Shown here in pieces: positions 16,454 through 24,672 of a stretch of 64,000 nt of DNA. This DNA comes from an uncultured Eubacteriales bacterium (lineage in GTDB: Bacteria; Bacillota; Clostridia; Oscillospirales; CAG-272): NCBI GenBank assembly GCA_902491535.1, contig CABUHS010000008.1, positions 13,121 through 77,120 on the forward strand, read 5' to 3'. The position numbers were made by a program, and so were the translations under genes. How positions within the stretch are numbered: position 1 is the stretch's first letter; every line of letters begins with the position of its first letter. Under the pieces are notes generated by a model, which was not told the DNA's origin, did not search any database, and saw only the letters and a list, made by a program, of their open reading frames with translations.

Positions 16454-17488
16454 ATGGCAATGAATATGATCTTTGAGAAAAAACTCGCTATTCCTATGGA
16501 GGTAAAGGAGATGTATCCTCTCACCTCAGAAATGGCGCAGATCGTTGAAAAGAGAGATACGGAGATAAAGAGCGTTATTTCGGGAAAATCGGACAGGCTT
16601 ATGCTTGTTATCGGACCGTGTTCTGCGGATAACGAGGACAGCGTTATGGACTATATATCGCGTCTGCGCGTGCTTCAGGAGAAGGTAAGCGACAGGATCC
16701 TTATCGTTCCGAGAATCTACACGAACAAGCCGAGAACGACGGGAGACGGATACAAGGGAATGCTCCATCAGCCCGATCCGTCCGAAAAACCCGACCTTTT
16801 TAAGGGAATCATAGCTATCAGAAAGCTTCATATGCGCGCGCTCAAGGAGACGGGCTTTTCCTGTGCCGACGAGATGCTTTATCCCGAAAACCACAAGTAT
16901 CTCGACGATATGCTCGCATATGTCGCGATCGGAGCGCGATCGGTCGAGAATCAGCAGCACAGACTTACCGCAAGCGGAATCGGCGTACCTGTAGGTATGA
17001 AAAATCCGACGGGCGGAGATATCTCTGTAATGCTCAATTCGATCACCGCCGCTCAGCATAAGCATACCTTTATCTACCGCGGCTGGGAGGCTCATTCGCA
17101 GGGAAATCCCTATGCACACGCTATCCTTCGCGGATACATGAACAAGCACGGTCAGTCGATGCCGAACTATCACTATGAGGATCTGACACATCTTTGCGAG
17201 GCTTACTACGCAAAGGGACTCGAAAATCCCGCGCTTATTATCGATACAAACCATGCGAACTCGGGCAAAGATCCGTTTGAGCAGCCGCGCATTGTAAAGG
17301 ACGTTCTTGCAAGCTGCCGCGCAAACGGAGATATAAAGAGACTTGTAAAGGGCTTTATGATTGAGAGCTACATCGAGGACGGCGCGCAGCCTGTCGGCGG
17401 AGGCGTTTACGGTAAGTCGATCACCGACGCGTGCATAGGTTGGGAAAAGACCGAACGTCTTGTGCTTGATATAGCGGACATGATGTGA
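16454..17488 (+). CDS. aroF: DAHP synthase, class I
   Basis: Condenses PEP and erythrose-4-phosphate to DAHP, the first step of the pathway. Signatures of the type I (AroFGH-like) family are LVIGPCSADN (about residue 53), PRIYTNKPRTTGDGYKGM, GARSVENQQHR, GMKNPTGGD and IDTNHANSGKDP. 344 residues is normal. The start follows GGCAGGGA by about 9 nt. Its leader is a dispersed repeat rather than a leader peptide, and it ends at the terminator 17544-17591, closing the aro cluster. An alternative start six bases downstream cannot be excluded. Confidence 0.96.
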   Translation: MAMNMIFEKKLAIPMEVKEMYPLTSEMAQIVEKRDTEIKSVISGKSDRLMLVIGPCSADNEDSVMDYISRLRVLQEKVSDRILIVPRIYTNKPRTTGDGYKGMLHQPDPSEKPDLFKGIIAIRKLHMRALKETGFSCADEMLYPENHKYLDDMLAYVAIGARSVENQQHRLTASGIGVPVGMKNPTGGDISVMLNSITAAQHKHTFIYRGWEAHSQGNPYAHAILRGYMNKHGQSMPNYHYEDLTHLCEAYYAKGLENPALIIDTNHANSGKDPFEQPRIVKDVLASCRANGDIKRLVKGFMIESYIEDGAQPVGGGVYGKSITDACIGWEKTERLVLDIADMM

Positions 17489-17543
17489 TCTGCCGCCGCT
17501 CTGCGGCCGCTATTAAGTGACAGGCTTCTTAGAAAATAATCTT

Positions 17544-17591
17544 AAAGGACTGCATCCGATCTGAGTGACCGGATACAGTCCTTTTGTTTTT
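17544..17591 (+). terminator. Terminator after aroF
   Basis: AAAGGACTG (17544-17552) pairs with CAGTCCTTT (17576-17584) around an inner CATCCG/CGGATA stem, followed by TTTTGTTTTT. It also stands at the 3' end of the converging sigF. Confidence 0.88.
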
Positions 17592-17646
17592 ACGATAGGG
17601 AGAGGCAGGGAGAGAATATATGCCGAGAATGTCAGTCCGGCTGCTG

Positions 17647-18522
17647 CTACAGCACCGCGCGGAGCTGCTCGAGGATCTTTTTTTCCTCACGCGATACTTT
17701 GACCTGCGATATTCCGAGCTTTTCTCCCGTCTGCTGCTGAGACATATTTTTATAGTATCTGAGAAATATGATCTCGCGCCGCAGCGCGGGGAGTGTGCGG
17801 AGCGCTTCTCCGAGCGCTATTTTGTCCGCCGCCGATGCTATGCGGTCATCGGGATCCTGCAGTGTGCCTTCGAGCGTCAGGCTTCCGTCATCTCCGGCAG
17901 GGGCGCTGAGCGAACAGATGTCCGCGCATGCTTCAAGCGCCTCCGACGCTTCGTCCGCAGACATTCCGCAGCGCTCTGCAAGCTCTGATATTTTCGGCTC
18001 TCTTCCGAATTCCGCGGTGAAGGCTTCGCGCTCGCGCATGAGACGCATTCCGCTCTGCTTTACCGAGCGGCTTATTTTTATCGGTCCGTTGTCGCGCAGA
18101 TATCTGCGTATCTCTCCTATTATGAGCGGCACGGCGTATGTGGAAAAGGTCGTTCCGTATCCGAAATCAAAGCTTTTGACAGCTTTCAGCATGCCAACCG
18201 TGCCTATCTGCACAAGATCTTCGTAGTCGGTTCCGCGTCCGCGAAAGCGCAGTGCGATATTCCGGACAAGTCCGAGATTGCTCTGAACAAGCTCGTCCGC
18301 CGCCTGACGGTCGCCCTCTTGGGCTTTTTTCAGAAGCTCGTCGTTTTTCTCGCGTCTGCCGCTCTGCGCGGCGGCAGCTTTATTTTCAGCAGCAGGGTGT
18401 TTTATGCGCGGTGAGCCGGCAAAGTCCGATCCTGTGTTCGGCGTGTCCTGAGACTTATCCTTTTTCGCGTCGGTTTTAGACGCCGCGAGTGCTGCGGCAA
18501 TGTTTTGCGCTGCCACGCTCAT
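17647..18522 (-). CDS. sigF: Sporulation sigma factor F
   Basis: The forespore-specific sigma factor, third gene of spoIIA. After a ~55-residue Ala/Lys-rich tail, region 2 (LVQSNLGLVRNIALRFRGRG, then DLVQIGTVGMLKAVKSFDFG) and region 3 are clear. Region 4 ends MSQQQTGEKLGISQVKVSRE with the -35-binding helix-turn-helix. At 291 residues it is about 35 longer than typical SigF because of the N-terminal extension. The start overlaps the spoIIAB stop by 4 bp. Confidence 0.95.
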   Translation of the reverse strand: MSVAAQNIAAALAASKTDAKKDKSQDTPNTGSDFAGSPRIKHPAAENKAAAAQSGRREKNDELLKKAQEGDRQAADELVQSNLGLVRNIALRFRGRGTDYEDLVQIGTVGMLKAVKSFDFGYGTTFSTYAVPLIIGEIRRYLRDNGPIKISRSVKQSGMRLMREREAFTAEFGREPKISELAERCGMSADEASEALEACADICSLSAPAGDDGSLTLEGTLQDPDDRIASAADKIALGEALRTLPALRREIIFLRYYKNMSQQQTGEKLGISQVKVSREEKKILEQLRAVL

Positions 18523-18956
18523 TCTCCGTCAAAATATTTTATCAGTGTGACCGTCGTCCCCTTTCCGGGGGCGGACACGACCTTCATCTTGTCGGTAAAG
18601 CTTTCCATGATGGAGAATCCCATTCCTCCGCGCTCTCCCGATGTATCCGAAGTATAAAGCGGAAGCCGTGCCGTATTTATATCTTCAATTCCGGCTCCGC
18701 GGTCGCGAACGGTTATTTTTATATGCCTGTCGCTGTACAGCGATGCGGTGACGGTTATCTTTCCGGTTTTGCTTATGTAGCCGTGGATTATCGAATTTGT
18801 GACTGCTTCGGAGACAGCGGTACGGACTTCCGTAAGCTCCGCGAGCGTCGGATCGAGCTGTGCGGCGAAAGCGCACACGGTGCTTCTCGCGAAGCTCTCG
18901 TTGCAGCTGCTTGAATCAAATTCAAGCTTCATTGAATTTACTATAGTTGCCCTCAT
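18519..18956 (-). CDS. spoIIAB: Anti-sigma F factor, serine kinase
   Basis: A GHKL-fold kinase that binds SigF and phosphorylates SpoIIAA. The N box is EVRTAVSEAVTNSIIHG (about residues 41-57), with DRGAGIED and GGMGFSIMES as the G boxes. 145 residues is the normal length. It overlaps both neighbours by 4 bp, as in a translationally coupled operon. Confidence 0.95.
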   Translation of the reverse strand: MRATIVNSMKLEFDSSSCNESFARSTVCAFAAQLDPTLAELTEVRTAVSEAVTNSIIHGYISKTGKITVTASLYSDRHIKITVRDRGAGIEDINTARLPLYTSDTSGERGGMGFSIMESFTDKMKVVSAPGKGTTVTLIKYFDGE

Positions 18957-19324
18957 GCCCGGTACTCCTTTCCGCAGAGCGCTTTGTTTTCATCTGACGT
19001 TTTTTTGCTGTATTCGATCGAAACATATTTATGTGCGCCTGCCATTTTTATGATTCTTACGACTGCGTCGGAGGGATCTTTGACCGAGAGGGTACCGCCT
19101 CTTTCGCTTATTTTTGCGTAACGTCCGAGTATCAGACCGAGTCCGGCGCTGTCCATGAACTCGACTTCGGAGAGATCGAGTTCGATCTTTTCGGGACGGA
19201 AGTCAACAATATCGGAATCGATCGTTTCGCGCGCCTGCCGCGCAGTGTGGTGATCTATCGCGCCGCCGACATAGGCGATCAGCGTAGTTCCCTGCATTTT
19301 TGTAGTGCATGTTATTTCCTGCAT
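18953..19324 (-). CDS. spoIIAA: Anti-anti-sigma factor
   Basis: A STAS-domain protein of 123 residues. The FMDSAGLGLILGR motif carries the Ser that SpoIIAB phosphorylates. The unphosphorylated form frees SigF. It is the first gene of the operon; the leader upstream carries a dispersed repeat (19381-19470) and an inverted repeat (19501-19524). I did not find a convincing SigH promoter. Confidence 0.94.
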   Translation of the reverse strand: MQEITCTTKMQGTTLIAYVGGAIDHHTARQARETIDSDIVDFRPEKIELDLSEVEFMDSAGLGLILGRYAKISERGGTLSVKDPSDAVVRIIKMAGAHKYVSIEYSKKTSDENKALCGKEYRA

Positions 19325-19380
19325 TTTTTACGTTCCTTTCTCAGCTTTGATTTGATATTATATCTGCTTTAAGTTTAGTA

Positions 19381-19470
19381 GGGGATGCTGTCCCGTCATT
19401 CAACATTTCGGCTGCGGCAGAATCCGCCGCCGATAAAGTAAGTACAGCCCGCCGCAAAAGAGGCGGGGAC
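19381..19470 (-). repeat. Dispersed leader repeat A in spoIIA leader
   Basis: Read on the minus strand it has three hairpins: GTCCCCGCC...GGCGGGC, then CGGC-G-GCGG.../CCGC-A-GCCG, GAAATG, then GGGA/TCCC. The order matches the copies at 31861-31960 and 48354-48455. The element points the same way as the downstream gene. Confidence 0.7.
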
Positions 19471-19500
19471 ATTTTGCTTTTAGTTCTATTTTAGTATCCG

Positions 19501-19524
19501 CACTGTGAAAAAAGTGTCACAGTG
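19501..19524. repeat. Inverted repeat between spoIIA and miaB
   Basis: CACTGTGA and TCACAGTG with an 8-nt centre. It is a possible protein-binding site for one of the divergent units; the binding protein is unknown. Confidence 0.5.
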
Positions 19525-19694
19525 TGGCGGAGAAAAAAATATTTTGTGCCGGGCATGTCTGTACGGTTTGTTCATAATCAATTCACACAATGTTCTCTGC
19601 ACGAAAATAAATTTAGCTTATAATAAATTATTATCAGCGGTAATGTCGAATTTTATGCATTGCCGTAAATCAAACCGAAAAAGCAGGAAGCACG

Positions 19695-21131
19695 ATGGCA
19701 AGAGAAACAGTAACCGTCACGTCCGAGCAGATCGCCGGACAGTACAGATATATGGAGCTTGTTCGCGGGATACTGGGCGGCGCAGAAAAGCATGTTTACA
19801 TGCAGACCTTCGGCTGCCAGCAGAACGAAGCGGACAGCGAGCGGCTTTGCGGAATGGCGGAATGTATGGGATATACCGTGACCGACGATCCCGAATGTGC
19901 CGATCTGATAATCGTAAACACATGCGCCGTGCGCGAGCATGCCGAGCTTAAAACGCTCTCGATAGCAGGGCAGTTCAAGCACATAAAAGAGAAAAATCCG
20001 GAGCTTCTGATCGGCATATGCGGCTGCATGGTCTCTCAGGAGCATCGCAGTCAGGATATAAAGCATAAATATCCCTATATAGATTTTCTTTTCGGAACGT
20101 CGGACAATTACAGATTTCCGGAGATACTCTATAAAACAATAACAGGCGGAAAACGTCAGTTTTTCTCAAATTCGGACGCCGGAACGATCGCCGAGGGACT
20201 GCCTGTTCACCGTTTCAGCAGCTTTAAGGCGTGGGTAAGCATCATGTATGGCTGCAATAATTTCTGCACATACTGTGTCGTACCGTACGTGCGCGGCAGA
20301 GAGCGCAGCAGAAAGAAAGAGGATATCCTCGAAGAGGTAAGGACTCTTGCGCAGGCGGGCTACCGCGAGATAACGCTTCTCGGTCAGAACGTCAACTCAT
20401 ACGGGCTGGACACCGAATGCGGACGCTACGATTTTGCGGATCTTCTCTCGGACGTCTGCGCCATGCCGGGCGATTTTATCGTAAGGTTCATGACCAGCCA
20501 CCCGAAGGACGTATCGCATAAGCTTATCGACACGATCGCGGCAAATCCTAAGATCGCAAGGCAGTTCCACCTGCCGCTCCAGTCGGGAAGCGACAGGATA
20601 CTCGGACTTATGAACCGCCGCTATACCGCGGAGAAATACATGGACACGGTGAGATATCTCCGTGAAAGGATCCCCGATATCTCTCTCAGCACCGATATCA
20701 TCGTCGGATTTCCCGGCGAGACAGAGGAGGATTTTGCGGATACGCTCCGTATGCTCGAGCTTGTCAGATACGATTCGCTCTATTCGTTCATATTCTCACC
20801 CAGAAAGGGTACGGCGGCCGCGTCTATGGAATGTCAGATACCCGATGAGATAAAAAAAGAGCGCTTTGCCAGACTTCTTGATCTGCAAAACAGCATATCT
20901 CTCGATAAAAACAAGCAGTACGAGGGAAAATGCATAGAGGTACTTGTCGAGGGCATAAGCAAAACGGATGCCACAAAGCTTACCGGACGGAACGAAAAGA
21001 GCAGACTTGTTCATTTCGAAGGACCGCAGTCGCTTGCGGGCCAAAAGGTAAGAGTCTTTATCGATAAAGCGGAGACATATGCTCTTTACGGTCATCTTGT
21101 TGCGGATACGGACGCCGCGGCGGAAATATAA
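19695..21131 (+). CDS. miaB: tRNA methylthiotransferase MiaB
   Basis: A radical-SAM enzyme that adds a methylthio group to i6A37 of tRNAs. The N-terminal UPF0004 domain has cysteines in TFGCQQNEADSE, NTCAVREHAE and CGCM. The radical SAM motif CNNFCTYC lies at about residues 191-198. A TRAM domain ends the protein. 478 residues is normal. CAGGAAG lies 5 nt upstream of the ATG. It heads the miaB-ylbF-mutS-mutL-tgt run, a common order in Clostridia. Confidence 0.96.
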   Translation: MARETVTVTSEQIAGQYRYMELVRGILGGAEKHVYMQTFGCQQNEADSERLCGMAECMGYTVTDDPECADLIIVNTCAVREHAELKTLSIAGQFKHIKEKNPELLIGICGCMVSQEHRSQDIKHKYPYIDFLFGTSDNYRFPEILYKTITGGKRQFFSNSDAGTIAEGLPVHRFSSFKAWVSIMYGCNNFCTYCVVPYVRGRERSRKKEDILEEVRTLAQAGYREITLLGQNVNSYGLDTECGRYDFADLLSDVCAMPGDFIVRFMTSHPKDVSHKLIDTIAANPKIARQFHLPLQSGSDRILGLMNRRYTAEKYMDTVRYLRERIPDISLSTDIIVGFPGETEEDFADTLRMLELVRYDSLYSFIFSPRKGTAAASMECQIPDEIKKERFARLLDLQNSISLDKNKQYEGKCIEVLVEGISKTDATKLTGRNEKSRLVHFEGPQSLAGQKVRVFIDKAETYALYGHLVADTDAAAEI

Positions 21132-21400
21132 CTGAAGTAAGGCGTCCCACATCTCTGCGGGCGGAGGATTTCACTTGATTTTTCAGTGGGAGTACGGCTT
21201 CGCGCTGAAAACACCATATGGCGGCGCTGTGCGCCCAACCCGAATATATGATAATGTGTACAGCGCTTTAATGCGGATATGCAGCGGGCGGATGAACCTT
21301 TTTGCCGCGAACCGGAATTTTGCGGCACGGATTCGCTGCGGTCTTGTTTTTTCGCAGGCGGCGGTATATATTGTAAATAAATGAAAGCAGGTATAATTAA

Positions 21401-21766
21401 ATGGAAGTAATGGAACTTGCGCGTGAGCTTGGGCTCATGCTTAAAAAGACCGATGTTATGAAGCGTGCGGATGCGGCTGAGGCGGCTTTTCACGCAGACG
21501 CGGAGCTTCAGGCAGATATTGCCGAGTACAATGCTCAGCAGAAGGCAATGGAGGGCGTTGACGATGAGGAAGCGAGAAAGGCTGTCCGCGAGCGTCTTGA
21601 CGCACTTTACGGAAGAATTCTCTCCCGCAAGACATACGGAGAATATCTCGAGGCTCACGACGCTGTCGGCAAGCTTATGAACGATGTAAACGAGGAGATC
21701 AATTTTGCTATTACAGGCGAGCATTCCTGCGGAGGAAACTGTTCCTCCTGCGGCGGCTGCCACTAA
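21401..21766 (+). CDS. YlbF-family (RicF-like) protein with C-terminal Cys cluster
   Basis: A 121-residue helical protein of the YlbF/YmcA family (DUF964). In Bacillus, RicA, RicF and RicT form a complex that affects RNA processing and sporulation. The last 12 residues read CGGNCSSCGGCH. Such Cys residues bind [4Fe-4S] in the Bacillus complex. The position before mutS is common in Clostridia. The 270 bp between miaB and this gene hold no ORF I trust. Confidence 0.88.
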   Translation: MEVMELARELGLMLKKTDVMKRADAAEAAFHADAELQADIAEYNAQQKAMEGVDDEEARKAVRERLDALYGRILSRKTYGEYLEAHDAVGKLMNDVNEEINFAITGEHSCGGNCSSCGGCH

Positions 21767-21771
21767 TCATA

Positions 21772-21800
21772 ACGGCGGCGCTTTCCGCGCCGCCGTGTTT
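21772..21800 (+). terminator. Terminator between ylbF and mutS
   Basis: ACGGCGGCGC (21772-21781) and its perfect complement (21787-21796) around TTTCC, followed by GTTTT. Confidence 0.82.
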
Positions 21801-21936
21801 TGGATATAAAGAGAAATGCGCGCGGCAAAGATCCGGCGCTGCCGAAAAATAGAAATATCAGTGCGGAAGATCATGACCGTGCGCAGGCACATTTATACTG
21901 TGCGAAATGACGACAAGGGAAAGGACGGACAGAGAA

Positions 21937-24534
21937 ATGCCGGTAACACCGATGATGGCTCAGTATCTGAGCGTAAAGGAAAAATATAAGGACGCAATAC
22001 TCTTTTTCAGGCTCGGAGATTTCTATGAAATGTTTTTCGAGGACGCAAAAACGGTATCGCGTGAGCTTGAGCTTGTTCTCACCGGCAAGGACTGCGGACT
22101 TGAGGAGCGTGCGCCGATGTGCGGTATACCGTATCACAGCAGCGAGAGCTATATCGGTAAGCTTGTTTCAAGAGGACACAAGGTCGTCATATGCGAGCAG
22201 ACGGAGGATCCTGCATCGGCAAAGGGACTTGTAAAGCGTGAAGTAGTCCGCATCGTTACTCCCGGAACGCTTATAGAAAACGGACTCCTTGACGACGAAA
22301 AGAATAACTATCTCTGCACTGTTTCCGTATCGGACGGCGGTGCGGGCGTGTGCTTTTCCGATGTTTCCACTGCCGAGCTGCGTGGAACGTTTATCTCGGG
22401 AGACGATCTTGAAAAGCGTATTATAAACGAAATAGCTGCGTATATGCCGCGCGAGCTTCTTATAAATGTTTCTTCGGACAGCCTTTCCGAGGTTACTGCT
22501 TTTGTCCGCGAACGCATCGGTGGAACGGTCGACGACCGCAGATGCGATTATTTTGAATATAACGAGGCACAGCTCCGGATAAAGGATATTTTCGGAAAGA
22601 CCGCGCAGGAGATCGGGGCGGAAAAACCGCAGAGCGTATGCGCGCTCGGAGCAATGCTGAGATACCTTGAAGAGACATATTGCAGGGAGATCCCGAACAT
22701 AAAGGATCTGCGGTTCTATTCCGAGGATCAGTATATGCAGATAGACGCGGGAACGAGAAGAAATCTTGAGCTTTGCCAGTCCATGCGCGACGGGGAAAAG
22801 CGCGGTACTCTGCTCTGGGTGCTTGACCGCACGCGCACGTCTATGGGAGCGCGGCTTCTGCGCAGGTGGATAGAAAAACCGCTGCGCAACGCTGCGGCGA
22901 TTTCGGCGCGTCAGGACGCGACGGCTCAGCTCTGTGACGACTATATGCTGCGCAGGGAGCTTTCCGAAACGCTCGGCGCGGTGTCGGATCTGGAGCGTCT
23001 TATGGCGCGTGTCAGCTACGGTACGGCGAACGCGCGCGATCTTTTAGCAGTGGGTAAGACTCTGTCGGTCATACCTTATATCAAGGAGCTGCTGTGCGAG
23101 TCGGGTTCTGCCGAGCTGAAAAGAATTTTTGCCGAGCTTGATCCGCTTGCAGAGCTTTCCGAAAAGCTTCTCCGCGCGATCGACGAAGAACCTGCGGTGA
23201 CCGTCCGCGAAGGCGGAATGATAGCCGACGGCTACAGCAGCGAGATAGATGAGCTGCGCGGAATAATCAATAATTCGAAGGAATACAAGCTGAAAATACA
23301 GGAGCGCGAACGTGAGCGGACGGGAATCAAAACGCTCAAGATCGGCTACAACCGCGTGTTCGGCTATTACATAGAGGTCTCAAAATCATACGTTTCGGCG
23401 GTTCCCTCCGACTATATACGTAAGCAGACGCTTACAACGGGCGAGAGGTATATAACCGACGAGCTTAAAAATATGGAGGCGACGATCCTCGGCGCTGTCG
23501 ACAAGGTAAGCGCGCTTGAATATGAGCTTTTCTGCTCGCTCCGCGATCTTGTAAATGAAGCTTCGGACGCAATAGCGCGGAACGCGTCCTGCTTTGCGCG
23601 GCTCGACGTGTACTGTTCGTTTGCGTCGGTCGCTTTTGACGGAGGTTACGTCCGTCCCGAGATCGAATACAGTGACATTCTCGATATCCGCGACGGACGG
23701 CATCCGGTCGTTGAGAAGTTCGTCCGCAGCGGCTGCTTCGTTCCGAACGATACGCTGCTCGATACAGAACACAACCGCCTGATGATAATAACCGGTCCGA
23801 ATATGGCGGGAAAATCGACATATATGCGTCAGGTCGCGCTGATAACGCTTATGGCGCAGATCGGCTCGTTTGTACCTGCCGCGTCTGCGAGAATAGGAAT
23901 TGCGGACAAGCTGTTTACGCGCGTCGGTGCGTCGGACGACCTTGCGGCGGGACAGTCGACATTTATGCTCGAGATGAACGAGGTCGCTTACATACTGAAA
24001 AATGCGACAAAGCGCAGTCTTATAATCTATGACGAGATAGGCCGCGGAACGAGTACATTTGACGGAATGAGCATAGCGCGTGCGGTGGCGGAGTATACCG
24101 CAGGCAAAAAGCTCGGCGCACGGACACTGTTTGCGACGCATTACCATGAGCTTACCGAGCTTGCAGACACGCTTCCGGGCGTTGTAAACTATAATATCGC
24201 CGCGAAGAAAAAGGGCGATGAGCTGATATTTCTGCGCAGGATACTCCGCGGAGCGGCGGACGACAGCTACGGTATTGAGGTCGCGAAGCTGGCGGGCGTT
24301 CCAGGCGAGATAATAAAGCGCGCGCGTGTTATTCTCGACGGACTTGAGAAAAAAAGCGCGGCGGCACAGCGGCTTTTCGAATCTGAAGAACCTGTGCCGG
24401 ACGAGCCTGAGAATGTGAGTTTCGAGGATCTCGGCGCGGCGGAACTGCGCGACCGGATCGCGGCGCTTGATATGGATATGATGACTCCGCGCGACGCACT
24501 CGATACGTTGTATGAACTGAAAAAACTGCTATGA
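21937..24534 (+). CDS. mutS: DNA mismatch repair protein MutS
   Basis: Mismatch-binding ATPase. The N terminus VTPMMAQYLSVKEKYKDAIL with FFRLGDFYEMFFEDA carries the mismatch-contacting Phe-x-Glu (FYE). The Walker A is GPNMAGKST at about residue 620, followed by signature FMLEMNE and Walker B IYDEIGRGTSTFDG. The ATG at 21937 gives the usual family start; an in-frame ATG at 21907 would add ten residues without a clear ribosome site. The 3' end is partly repeated just after the stop. Confidence 0.97.
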   Translation: MPVTPMMAQYLSVKEKYKDAILFFRLGDFYEMFFEDAKTVSRELELVLTGKDCGLEERAPMCGIPYHSSESYIGKLVSRGHKVVICEQTEDPASAKGLVKREVVRIVTPGTLIENGLLDDEKNNYLCTVSVSDGGAGVCFSDVSTAELRGTFISGDDLEKRIINEIAAYMPRELLINVSSDSLSEVTAFVRERIGGTVDDRRCDYFEYNEAQLRIKDIFGKTAQEIGAEKPQSVCALGAMLRYLEETYCREIPNIKDLRFYSEDQYMQIDAGTRRNLELCQSMRDGEKRGTLLWVLDRTRTSMGARLLRRWIEKPLRNAAAISARQDATAQLCDDYMLRRELSETLGAVSDLERLMARVSYGTANARDLLAVGKTLSVIPYIKELLCESGSAELKRIFAELDPLAELSEKLLRAIDEEPAVTVREGGMIADGYSSEIDELRGIINNSKEYKLKIQERERERTGIKTLKIGYNRVFGYYIEVSKSYVSAVPSDYIRKQTLTTGERYITDELKNMEATILGAVDKVSALEYELFCSLRDLVNEASDAIARNASCFARLDVYCSFASVAFDGGYVRPEIEYSDILDIRDGRHPVVEKFVRSGCFVPNDTLLDTEHNRLMIITGPNMAGKSTYMRQVALITLMAQIGSFVPAASARIGIADKLFTRVGASDDLAAGQSTFMLEMNEVAYILKNATKRSLIIYDEIGRGTSTFDGMSIARAVAEYTAGKKLGARTLFATHYHELTELADTLPGVVNYNIAAKKKGDELIFLRRILRGAADDSYGIEVAKLAGVPGEIIKRARVILDGLEKKSAAAQRLFESEEPVPDEPENVSFEDLGAAELRDRIAALDMDMMTPRDALDTLYELKKLL

Positions 24535-24578
24535 TCAGCCGCGGCGGAGCGGCGCCCGATATGGATATGATGACTCCG
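24469..24578 (+). repeat. Duplicated mutS 3' segment
   Basis: A 21-bp stretch of the mutS C-terminal coding region (24469-24489) recurs exactly at 24558-24578, 89 bp downstream and just beyond the stop. Both are preceded by GCGGCGGA. It looks like a remnant of a tandem duplication. Confidence 0.8.
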
Positions 24579-24672
24579 TGCGCTGCGGGCATGGCTGTAC
24601 GCGTCCGAAAGATCGGGCGGATCTTAAAAAACGTTTTTTGATACTGATTTTGCGGGAGATGGTGGGAATTAA